Positions 1-6,260 of a stretch of 7,819 bases of DNA are shown here, piece by piece; the first letter of the stretch is position 1, and each line of letters starts with the position of its first letter. Below the pieces are notes generated by a model that was not told the origin of the DNA, made no database searches, and saw only the letters and a list, made by a program, of their open reading frames with translations. This DNA comes from Actinomycetota bacterium (GTDB taxonomy: Bacteria; Actinomycetota; Humimicrobiia; Humimicrobiales; Humimicrobiaceae), in contig PMCC01000031.1 in assembly GCA_003155275.1 (NCBI GenBank), forward strand, positions 10,361 through 18,179, in the 5' to 3' direction. Position numbers and translations under genes: made by a program.

Positions 1-1161
1 ATGAACTTCAATGTCGCCCTTCTTATAATGTCTGTAATAATAGCGCTTTATGTAATTACCGGTGGTTTGAAAGCGGTCCTCTATACAGATACATTCCAGG
101 GCACCATAATGTGGGTAGGCATGCTTTTTCTGTTAATCATTACTTATGTAAAACTTGGAGGAATCACAGGAGCCCACAAGGCTCTTACTGACCTTGCAAA
201 GTTTATTCCGGCTAAACAGGCTGCGGAAGGTTTCCAGGGCTGGACAACCATGCCAAAAGCTGGTTCTGTCTCATGGTGGACCCTTGTATCAACGGTAGTT
301 TTGGGTGTCGGTATAGGAGTGCTTGCCCAGCCCCAGCTTTCAATAAGGTTTATGACAGTTAAAAGCAGTAAGGACCTTAACAGAGCTGTTGTTATAGGGG
401 GTGTCTTTATATTCCTTATGACTTTTGTCCCATATGTAACGGGCTCCCTTTCAAATGTTTATTTTTACAACACGACCGGAAAACTTTCGCTTGAGGCTGC
501 GGGAGCCAATATAGACAAGATAATCCCGACTTTTATAAATTCAATAATGCCCCCATGGTTTGTATATATATTTATGCTTACGCTGCTTGCTGCCGCAATG
601 TCTACAATAAGCGCCCAGTTCCACGTAATCGGCACTTCTTTTGCCAGGGATGTTTTCAGGAGGTATGACTATAAAACCCCGGAAAAAGACGCCGCCAGCA
701 CCGGGGCAGTTAACAGGAGGGGCCTTTATTATCCAAAAATAGGGATTATAATAGGAATTCTGATAAGTGTCGCGCTTGGATATTTCCTGCCTACAAGTAT
801 TATCGCCAAAGGAACGTCGCTGTTTTTTGGCGTATGCGCTGCAACATTCCTGCCTGTCTATATTTTCGCCCTTTTCTGGAAGGGCGCAACAAAGCCGGGA
901 GCAATAGCCTCAATGTTTACGGGGCTTTTTTCAAGCCTTGTGTGGATGCTGTTTATTAATTCAGGAATTGCCTCAAAGGTAGGGCTTTGCAAGCTTCTTT
1001 TTGGCCGGGACACACTTTTAGGATTCCCATGGAACTCGGTTGATGCAATACTTATAGCTTTTCCGTTGTCATTTCTTGTAGCTTATATTGTTTCCCTTGC
1101 CACCAAAAAAAGCGGCGGGCCAACCGGATCCGTACTAACGGCAGCAGCCGCTGAAAAATAA
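1..1161 (+). CDS. Sodium:solute symporter (SSS family), N-terminally partial
   Basis: This is the C-terminal 386 residues of a sodium-coupled solute transporter of the inner membrane (SSS family, LeuT fold). The frame is open from base 1. The Met there lies just before a core helix, and family members are usually about 480-550 residues, so roughly 100-150 residues are missing upstream and the true start is outside the window. Visible marks are the family signature region TGGLKAVLYTDTFQG (residues 20-34), QPQLSIRFM (about 110-118), and AAAMSTIS (197-204), where S201/T202 match the Ser-Thr pair of the Na2 sodium site in TM8 of this fold. Several further hydrophobic helices follow, then a short Ala-rich, charged tail ending in TAA. 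GC is about 45%, the highest in the window. The substrate cannot be told from the sequence; proline, pantothenate and sugar or organic acid transporters share this fold. The gene converges on the glycosyltransferase-like gene and probably has no functional link to it. Confidence 0.92.
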   Translation: MNFNVALLIMSVIIALYVITGGLKAVLYTDTFQGTIMWVGMLFLLIITYVKLGGITGAHKALTDLAKFIPAKQAAEGFQGWTTMPKAGSVSWWTLVSTVVLGVGIGVLAQPQLSIRFMTVKSSKDLNRAVVIGGVFIFLMTFVPYVTGSLSNVYFYNTTGKLSLEAAGANIDKIIPTFINSIMPPWFVYIFMLTLLAAAMSTISAQFHVIGTSFARDVFRRYDYKTPEKDAASTGAVNRRGLYYPKIGIIIGILISVALGYFLPTSIIAKGTSLFFGVCAATFLPVYIFALFWKGATKPGAIASMFTGLFSSLVWMLFINSGIASKVGLCKLLFGRDTLLGFPWNSVDAILIAFPLSFLVAYIVSLATKKSGGPTGSVLTAAAAEK

Positions 1162-1192
1162 AATCAACAGCAGAGGGAAATAGAACCGGCGT

Positions 1193-1257
1193 AATGTGAA
1201 ATATTTTTTATTCTAGTAATAAATTCATCTAATAATTGGTTCGAAATTTCACACATT
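1193..1257. repeat. Inverted repeat between convergent genes, possible shared terminator
   Basis: The 112-bp gap between the convergent symporter and glycosyltransferase genes holds the arms AATGTGAAAT (1193-1202) and ATTTCACACATT (1246-1257). They pair over 8 bp perfectly (1195-1202 with 1246-1253), or 10 bp if a 2-nt bulge is allowed. The intervening 43 nt contain a smaller AT-only hairpin (TTTATT 1207-1212, AATAAA 1218-1223). Position suggests a bidirectional transcription end, but there is no GC-rich stem directly followed by a U tract, so a standard intrinsic terminator is not shown. Confidence 0.3.
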
Positions 1258-1273
1258 TGAGAGCAACCATATT

Positions 1274-2884
1274 TTATCTATTTCCAGATTTAATGAATTC
1301 ATACAAATAAAAATTTTCCCTGGAGACTATGCTATTTTCAAATTTAACTTCCTTAATTTCAGTGTATTCATTTTTTATTTCATCTTCTTCGTCCTTTGTT
1401 ATAGATTCCTGGTCTTTTACAAACAGGAAAATCTCACCATCATTGATAATTGAATCTATATCTTTAAATGCACCTTCAAGACTTAATTTGCTATTACGGG
1501 TTTCCCAATTTACAAATTTGCTATATTCTTTCATTTCAGGATAATAAATATCTTTGTTTAAATAACCAGCAATTGTTTCAGCTGAATAATCATGGTATCC
1601 AATTATTTTAATGTTTTTATTTGAGTAATTTTCATTAATATATTGAGCTACAAGTTTTCCGGAAGAAAACGGATACCTGTAATCATAATATGATGCTATT
1701 CCGGATCCTATGACTGAAACTGCCAGTATGATAATTAAAAAAGTATTGGAAATAGTATTAATTAACTTACGATTAATGTTAAAGAAAAAATTGTCATCGT
1801 TATTTTCTAAATTTGAAATCCAGATTGATGCTATAAAGAGTATAAAAAAATGCCCAAAATGCCTTAAAGCTGCAAGACTTATCCCTTTTAACGGAATTAT
1901 TGAAATACATATACTACCCAATATAAAGAGAGCCCAAGTTCTTCTTTTTAGAATTATTGATGATATTAAAAAAATAATAATAGGAACCAGGTAAATATAA
2001 CTTGAAAGAAGTTTTACAATCAGATTGGTATTCCAAAAATCTACTCTTATTTCAGGTATTGGTAAAAAAGCAGATGCAAAGCCTCTTTCTACACCTTTAA
2101 ATGCTTCTTTATTATAATCATTTAAAATATTACTGGATATTTGTGAATTTGAACTTGTGAGTGGAATTGAGAATGCAGTACCATTAAAAATTTTATACTT
2201 AAACTGTAAGTATATAAGAATAATTCCAAATAGGACTATTAAGAAAAATCCTAGTAGTATGAACTTATTTACTTCTTTTTTTATTTTTTTTGCATCTTTC
2301 AAAATATCAAAAATTATAAGGAACGTAAATGCCAGGGAAATAATAAATGAATATAAGTTAGCCTGTCCCATAAAGAATAGTACAATGGCCAGCGGTATTA
2401 GATTTTTATATTTTTCTTTATATAAAATACAAAAAAGGATTATAAATAAAACTCCCAGTGAATAGTTTCTTGATATTATTGAATATTCATAGAAAATGAA
2501 ATAACTAAATACAAATAGGATTTTAATATATTTATTAAAAGGAGAATATTTTAAAAATAAGAAAACGATAGCAGTAGATATAGTTAAGTGTATTACCTTC
2601 ATAGCTTCCACATTACTTGTAATAAAGTGGGAAATAATATATAAAATAAAGTTCCAGAGGAAGGGATGCCCGGAGATATGAGTGAGCCAATTAAGGGATT
2701 GCTGAATGGAGTGGCTTTCTGAACTTTGATGCCATGCAAAAATTTCATCACACCAGAATTCATGCCTTATGATTAGTATTATACTTAATGTTATGAAGAT
2801 TATTAAAACGATTAGATTATAATAATTTCCAAAAAAAGGAATTTCCTTTTTTAGCTGAGAAGAAAATCTTGTTTTGTGATTCAT
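1274..2884 (-). CDS. GT-C fold membrane glycosyltransferase-like protein
   Basis: This is a polytopic membrane protein of 536 residues, probably a polyprenyl-phosphate-sugar-dependent glycosyltransferase of the GT-C class (related to GT39/ArnT/PMT). After TM1 comes an external loop with FWCDEIFAW; D46-E47 is the acidic pair expected at the GT-C active site. It is followed by SGHPFLW (71-77), the usual second conserved patch, and YEYSIISRNY (132-141). About ten hydrophobic segments precede a soluble, charged C-terminal part of roughly 120 residues (from about 415). I chose the ATG at 2884, which has a weak GAG 7 nt upstream. A TTG at 2896 would add four residues, and its ribosome site is no better. 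Composition is odd: about 26% GC in sampled stretches against about 38-45% in the neighbours, suggesting separate acquisition. Donor and acceptor cannot be assigned. A role in building or modifying the glycan used by the adjacent STT3 is inference from context. Confidence 0.75.
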   Translation of the reverse strand: MNHKTRFSSQLKKEIPFFGNYYNLIVLIIFITLSIILIIRHEFWCDEIFAWHQSSESHSIQQSLNWLTHISGHPFLWNFILYIISHFITSNVEAMKVIHLTISTAIVFLFLKYSPFNKYIKILFVFSYFIFYEYSIISRNYSLGVLFIILFCILYKEKYKNLIPLAIVLFFMGQANLYSFIISLAFTFLIIFDILKDAKKIKKEVNKFILLGFFLIVLFGIILIYLQFKYKIFNGTAFSIPLTSSNSQISSNILNDYNKEAFKGVERGFASAFLPIPEIRVDFWNTNLIVKLLSSYIYLVPIIIFLISSIILKRRTWALFILGSICISIIPLKGISLAALRHFGHFFILFIASIWISNLENNDDNFFFNINRKLINTISNTFLIIILAVSVIGSGIASYYDYRYPFSSGKLVAQYINENYSNKNIKIIGYHDYSAETIAGYLNKDIYYPEMKEYSKFVNWETRNSKLSLEGAFKDIDSIINDGEIFLFVKDQESITKDEEDEIKNEYTEIKEVKFENSIVSRENFYLYEFIKSGNR

Positions 2885-2927
2885 ATTATTACTCAAGATT
2901 ATAATAAAAAATAAATAAATTTAAGTT

Positions 2928-2933
2928 ATTATA
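2928..2933 (-). promoter_or_regulatory. Candidate -10 box upstream of the glycosyltransferase-like gene
   Basis: The 248-260 bp spacer between the STT3 stop and this gene contains a perfect TATAAT on the minus strand (context TTGTATAATAAC) about 45 bp before the ATG. The hexamer 17 bp upstream is TATTAA, a poor -35. A second TATAAT at 2898-2903 is too close to the start for a normal leader. The surroundings are so AT-rich that chance matches are expected. The tandem 7-mer AAGTTAA lies just upstream at 2941-2954. The rest of the spacer (to 3144) holds no gene I can support. Confidence 0.22.
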
Positions 2934-3144
2934 CAATGATAAGTTAAAAGTTAATATAATTTCTAATCTTTAGAAAATATCTTCATAATAAATGGCAACG
3001 TGATTGTATTTATCATAATTTCCATTATGTGGTATTGCTATTTTACAGGAGTAGAAGGTGCTTAATATAGTAGATAAAAATAATATGGAACTGCATTTTA
3101 AGTTTATATCTTTTTTTAAAATAAGATTAGGGACTTTTAAAATC

Positions 3145-5388
3145 CTATTCCCAGACTGCTGCAGTCTGATTTTTATATATCAGCTTAAAATAAGACGTAC
3201 CCGATTTTTCCAAAAATAACTTTGTAAACACTGAATTTTCGAAGTTTTTATCGATTACTGCTACTTTATTATAATCAAGAAGGACAATAACACAGAAATT
3301 ACCTTTAGTATCAATATATTGTTTTTCAATTTTGCCCTTTGAAATCAGTTCAACACAATACGGTGTATTACCCTTCCACGTGACATCTCCGGTTTTCATA
3401 TCCATTAAAATACCATTTCCTGATCTTAGAATATTTTCAGCTATAGTGTAACTCGCAATCGCATAGGTGTAATCCTTGCCATTATTATTATTTAAATCCC
3501 ATTCTCCAAATTTAAAAACGAAATAAGCGTTATCCCTTATTTCATCAGTGGTTACAAGAACAAAAGGTGCCACCATTTCCGGATGTGTAAGTTTAAGAAT
3601 AATATTAGCTTGAGCTTCGCTTAACTGATAATTATTTATTAATGTATTCATTGCAGTTTCTTTGTTTAGCCCCAAAATATTATTTAAGATTTCAACGCTT
3701 TTTGCAGTGCTACCTGTATAATCTTCGAGTGTCAAACAGGCATTGTCACCGGTTGTTGCAAGCATACTTAAAATACCATATGATAATGCTTCATCACTCG
3801 TAGAAAGAGATCTGTCAGTCCAGTACTCCCTTGAGGTAGAAGGCGATCTTGCACCATATATAAAAGCAGCGTCCTTTTTTCTCGATGCCAGATTTTCCAT
3901 ATATCCCATCCTGCCGTCAAAAGCTACGGGGCGATCTGCAATTGCTGAGAAAAGATGGCCTCGGCTCCAATTTGAAATTATTACAGTTTCCTTAGGAGTA
4001 TTGTTGCCAATCCACTCTGAGACATTCCAAAGATCATCATTTGCACTGGGAATTAGGGTTGAAATAGTTTTATGTACGCTGATAACAGCCGGTACTGAGA
4101 TAAAAAGCAGGATAATCATTGCAATAATACCGGTAAGATTTTTCCATCTCTTAAAAATATCAAATTTTCCTTTATCTTTGAGCAGTTCCAAATACTCCGC
4201 AAAGTTACCTATCATAATCCCCGCGATTATTACAATTGGCGGTATAAGCAGCAAAGCAAATCTCTCGCCACCCTTGAAAAAAAGGGTGATTCCAATTAAA
4301 AGCCAAGAGAAAAGAAACAAGTAAAAAAACCATGAAACTCTATCCAGCAAGCGTTTTTTTAGCTCAGAATTTATTAACACTCTAAGCATCCATATAATGC
4401 CAATAATACCGACTAAAAATAATGCTGATCCAACATTGGCCATCACTGCTATGGCCGAAGGTTTTGCCAACTCAGAAACAAGTGAGTACACATTGGGCCA
4501 TGGAGCCCATGGACTTTTCCCCATCATCTTTATAAGCGCAGATGGTTCATAAATCAATTCAATAATTTTTGAAAATCCCGTTAATATACTTATTAAAGAC
4601 AGAGAACCTATGGTAAATATTAAAAGCGTATAACCAATATCTTTTATGCTGTTTTTCTTTAACTTGGACCCAATCAGGTAAACTATTGAAAACAGGAAGA
4701 CTATATAGAATAAATAGTACCAACCAGACCAGGCCATTGAAAAAACAAACATCCAAAAAGCTGAAAGCCCTGCGAATATAATCTGCATTTTCCTCTTCCT
4801 GCTTTGCACAGCTTCAACAAAAAGCCATATGATGACAAGAGGGAATAGGACTATAAACATATCCGTATCAAAGAACCCGGGGACAGTTCTTAAAGCATAT
4901 AGGGGAGATGTAACTGTAAATATTCCTGCTGCAATTGCGCCATATTGGTTTGTAAATCTTTTTGTAAAAAAATATGCAACAATACCTGCCAGAGGCCCAA
5001 TAAATACAGGTATCCAAAAACAAACTGTCAGTAAAGGCACCCAGGCAAATAGATTAATGAATTTGTAAAAAAATGCCGCAATATAGACTATCAGGGGTGG
5101 ATAATCCATTGGGACTCCCGGAGGATAGTAGGAATGCAAATCCCATTGTCTTCCGTTTATCAGAGTATCTCCAAGATATCCATGTTCAAGAAAGTTTTTT
5201 GTCAGACGGTAGTGATAGTAAGAATCACCAAACTCATACATATACGGAAGACCATTTTGGTCCTCATAAAATGCTTTGTTACTATTCGGAACACCTGGAA
5301 GCCGAACATAATCCAATCTGATGAAGAACCCTATTAAGAATATGGCTATAACGATTGCAAATGTTATGCCTATCTGCTTCTTTCCCAT
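3145..5388 (-). CDS. STT3-type oligosaccharyltransferase catalytic subunit with altered WWDYG motif
   Basis: This is a 747-residue membrane enzyme of the STT3/AglB/PglB family, which transfers a lipid-linked oligosaccharide to protein on the outer face of the membrane. The N-terminal TM1 (6-23) is followed by the external-loop motif GDSYYHYR (54-61), with D55 matching PglB D56. RTVPGFFDTDMF (167-178) supplies R167, D174 and D176, the second DxD. NVYSLVSELAKPS (299-311) holds E306, the SVSE/TIxE glutamate. KGGERFALLLIPP (372-384) holds R376, equivalent to PglB R375. About a dozen helices end near 440; 450-747 is the soluble external domain. There the expected WWDYG is N473-W474-S475-R476-G477, followed by AFDGRMG (489-495). 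So the catalytic site looks intact while the acceptor-binding motif is changed. The gene starts 20 nt after the SIMPL stop with no Shine-Dalgarno sequence, so translation may depend on coupling. Family assignment is firm; the acceptor sequon and activity are not known. Confidence 0.88.
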   Translation of the reverse strand: MGKKQIGITFAIVIAIFLIGFFIRLDYVRLPGVPNSNKAFYEDQNGLPYMYEFGDSYYHYRLTKNFLEHGYLGDTLINGRQWDLHSYYPPGVPMDYPPLIVYIAAFFYKFINLFAWVPLLTVCFWIPVFIGPLAGIVAYFFTKRFTNQYGAIAAGIFTVTSPLYALRTVPGFFDTDMFIVLFPLVIIWLFVEAVQSRKRKMQIIFAGLSAFWMFVFSMAWSGWYYLFYIVFLFSIVYLIGSKLKKNSIKDIGYTLLIFTIGSLSLISILTGFSKIIELIYEPSALIKMMGKSPWAPWPNVYSLVSELAKPSAIAVMANVGSALFLVGIIGIIWMLRVLINSELKKRLLDRVSWFFYLFLFSWLLIGITLFFKGGERFALLLIPPIVIIAGIMIGNFAEYLELLKDKGKFDIFKRWKNLTGIIAMIILLFISVPAVISVHKTISTLIPSANDDLWNVSEWIGNNTPKETVIISNWSRGHLFSAIADRPVAFDGRMGYMENLASRKKDAAFIYGARSPSTSREYWTDRSLSTSDEALSYGILSMLATTGDNACLTLEDYTGSTAKSVEILNNILGLNKETAMNTLINNYQLSEAQANIILKLTHPEMVAPFVLVTTDEIRDNAYFVFKFGEWDLNNNNGKDYTYAIASYTIAENILRSGNGILMDMKTGDVTWKGNTPYCVELISKGKIEKQYIDTKGNFCVIVLLDYNKVAVIDKNFENSVFTKLFLEKSGTSYFKLIYKNQTAAVWE
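3152..3174 (+). terminator. Perfect palindrome plus T tract at the 3' end of STT3
   Basis: CAGACTGC (3152-3159), one base, then GCAGTCTG (3161-3168) forms an 8+1+8 perfect inverted repeat, realistically a 7-bp stem with a 3-nt loop. On the plus strand it is followed by A and five Ts, which looks like an intrinsic terminator against plus-strand (antisense) transcription. On the minus strand it lies in the last codons of STT3 and is not followed by a T run, so it would not end the STT3 transcript in the standard way. It is the only GC-rich hairpin with a T tract near a gene end in this window. Confidence 0.33.
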
Positions 5389-5408
5389 TTATATTGCGGC
5401 AATTGGGT

Positions 5409-6164
5409 TTATTTCAGGTTAAATATAGCCGTGACTGTTACCATGATCTCTTTTTCAATAGTGCTGGTATCATATGTCCCCCAGTCAGATATATCGTTTG
5501 AATTGACCTGGAGTACCTGTACAATCCCTGCATTTGCTGACTTAATAGAGCCTACAGTAAGCCCTGTACTTTCGGCTATTTTATCTGCTCTCATTTTTGC
5601 ATCCCCTGCAGCATCTTTCAGAAGCGCAATCCTTAATTCCGGCAGCTTTGTGTAGTAATATTCAAGGGAGTTCGTAGAGAATATCACACCTTTTTCAATC
5701 AGGACCTGGGTATTTTTTGTCATATCTGTAATTTTTGCAACATCATTTGACTGTATTTCTACATTCTGCCTCAATATATATTCCTTAGGAGCGTTTGGAT
5801 CATACTGGGAAGGCGAGTCCATGTAGACAGGTGAGATCAAAAGGTCTTTCTCAGTGAAACCATAACCCTTAAAAAACTCAATTACAATACTTTCGTCCTG
5901 TTTCATCTGGGTATAACCTGACTTTAAATCCTCCATAGGAATATTCCTGCTAAACTGGCCCTTCCACTTTGCAAGGTCCGACACTACTTTCTGTTTCACC
6001 GAACCGGTAACAGCAAGGGTATCGCCCTTTGTTTTTACAAAATAAAAGGTATAAGATCCTATGCCTGCTGCTATTATCAGGCAAAGCCCTATAACAACCC
6101 CAAAGATTATAAGCCTATTCCCAAGACCTCTTCTGCCACTAGCTGAATCCTGCAGATTCTCCAT
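5409..6164 (-). CDS. SIMPL (DUF541) domain protein, membrane-anchored
   Basis: This 251-residue protein belongs to the SIMPL/DUF541 group that includes bacterial YggE and BP26. Members are exported or surface proteins whose biochemical role is poorly defined. A short charged N-terminus (RRGLGNR, 11-17) precedes one hydrophobic helix (about 18-43), giving an anchor with the rest outside. There is no lipobox and no clear cleavage site. The SIMPL domain runs from LAVTGS (50-55) to the C-terminal strand EIMVTVTAIF. In between are the helical region around DLKSGYTQMKQ, the ILRQNVEIQSNDVAKI strand-helix, and LRIALLKDAAGDAKMRADKIAESTGLTVG, the most conserved part of the family. Length is normal for an anchored member. 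A ribosome site and a promoter precede it, and STT3 starts 20 nt after its stop, so the two are probably co-transcribed. It has no N-x-S/T sequon, so it is not an obvious substrate of the STT3 enzyme. Confidence 0.93.
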   Translation of the reverse strand: MENLQDSASGRRGLGNRLIIFGVVIGLCLIIAAGIGSYTFYFVKTKGDTLAVTGSVKQKVVSDLAKWKGQFSRNIPMEDLKSGYTQMKQDESIVIEFFKGYGFTEKDLLISPVYMDSPSQYDPNAPKEYILRQNVEIQSNDVAKITDMTKNTQVLIEKGVIFSTNSLEYYYTKLPELRIALLKDAAGDAKMRADKIAESTGLTVGSIKSANAGIVQVLQVNSNDISDWGTYDTSTIEKEIMVTVTAIFNLK

Positions 6165-6169
6165 TTGGT

Positions 6170-6178
6170 ATCCCCCTT
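6170..6178 (-). promoter_or_regulatory. Ribosome binding site of the SIMPL gene
   Basis: On the minus strand AAGGGGGAT precedes the ATG, with 7 nt between the last G and the start codon. It can pair with the anti-Shine-Dalgarno sequence if one G:U pair is allowed. This fixes the SIMPL start. It is the only strong ribosome site in the window; STT3 and the MFS gene lack one. Confidence 0.65.
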
Positions 6179-6231
6179 AAATTAAAAAATATTAAAACTT
6201 TTTATAGAAAACTTATTAAAATAACAAAAAC

Positions 6232-6260
6232 ATTATATACTTTTCAATACTTTTTTACAA
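6232..6260 (-). promoter_or_regulatory. Sigma70-type promoter for SIMPL-STT3
   Basis: The minus strand carries TTGTAA (complement of 6255-6260; 4 of 6 to the -35 consensus), a 17-bp spacer and TATAAT (complement of 6232-6237; 6 of 6). The -35 hexamer is formed by the last Leu codon and the stop codon of the MFS gene. The predicted transcription start is near 6225, giving a leader of about 60 nt before the SIMPL ATG. The spacer contains part of a direct repeat, AAAAGTAT twice at an 11-bp period (6237-6244 and 6248-6255), about one helical turn. Background AT content makes a perfect -10 easier to find by chance, but the spacing and position are right. Confidence 0.58.

Noticed and set aside
1..3. 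ATG at base 1 as the true start of the symporter
   Set aside because: The protein would begin in the middle of the SSS fold, just before the TGGLKAVLYTDTFQG signature, and would be too short for the family. The Met is most likely internal.
2963..3025. 20-codon minus-strand frame from ATG to TAG in the spacer below STT3, possible remnant
   Set aside because: Too short to judge, stops in frame just upstream, and no ribosome site. A gene fragment cannot be supported.
3058..3219. 53-codon plus-strand frame from GTG with an AGGAG 6 nt upstream
   Set aside because: The Shine-Dalgarno match is good, but the second half is antisense to the STT3 C-terminus, the product resembles nothing known, and no promoter was seen. 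A chance frame is more likely.
4269..4288. Hairpin CACCCTT / AAGGGTG with a 6-nt loop inside STT3
   Set aside because: It encodes the conserved LFFKGGE stretch next to R376 and has no T tract after it on either strand, so the repeat is probably a by-product of coding.
3743..4324. 193-codon open frame on the plus strand opposite STT3
   Set aside because: It lies fully antisense to a well-supported STT3 gene that includes the NWSRG and ERF motif regions, and its translation shows no recognisable domain.
6079..6084. Cys28 in the SIMPL anchor helix as a possible lipobox cysteine
   Set aside because: The residues before it are V-I-G-L, with Leu at the -1 position where small residues are required, and the Cys sits inside the hydrophobic helix.
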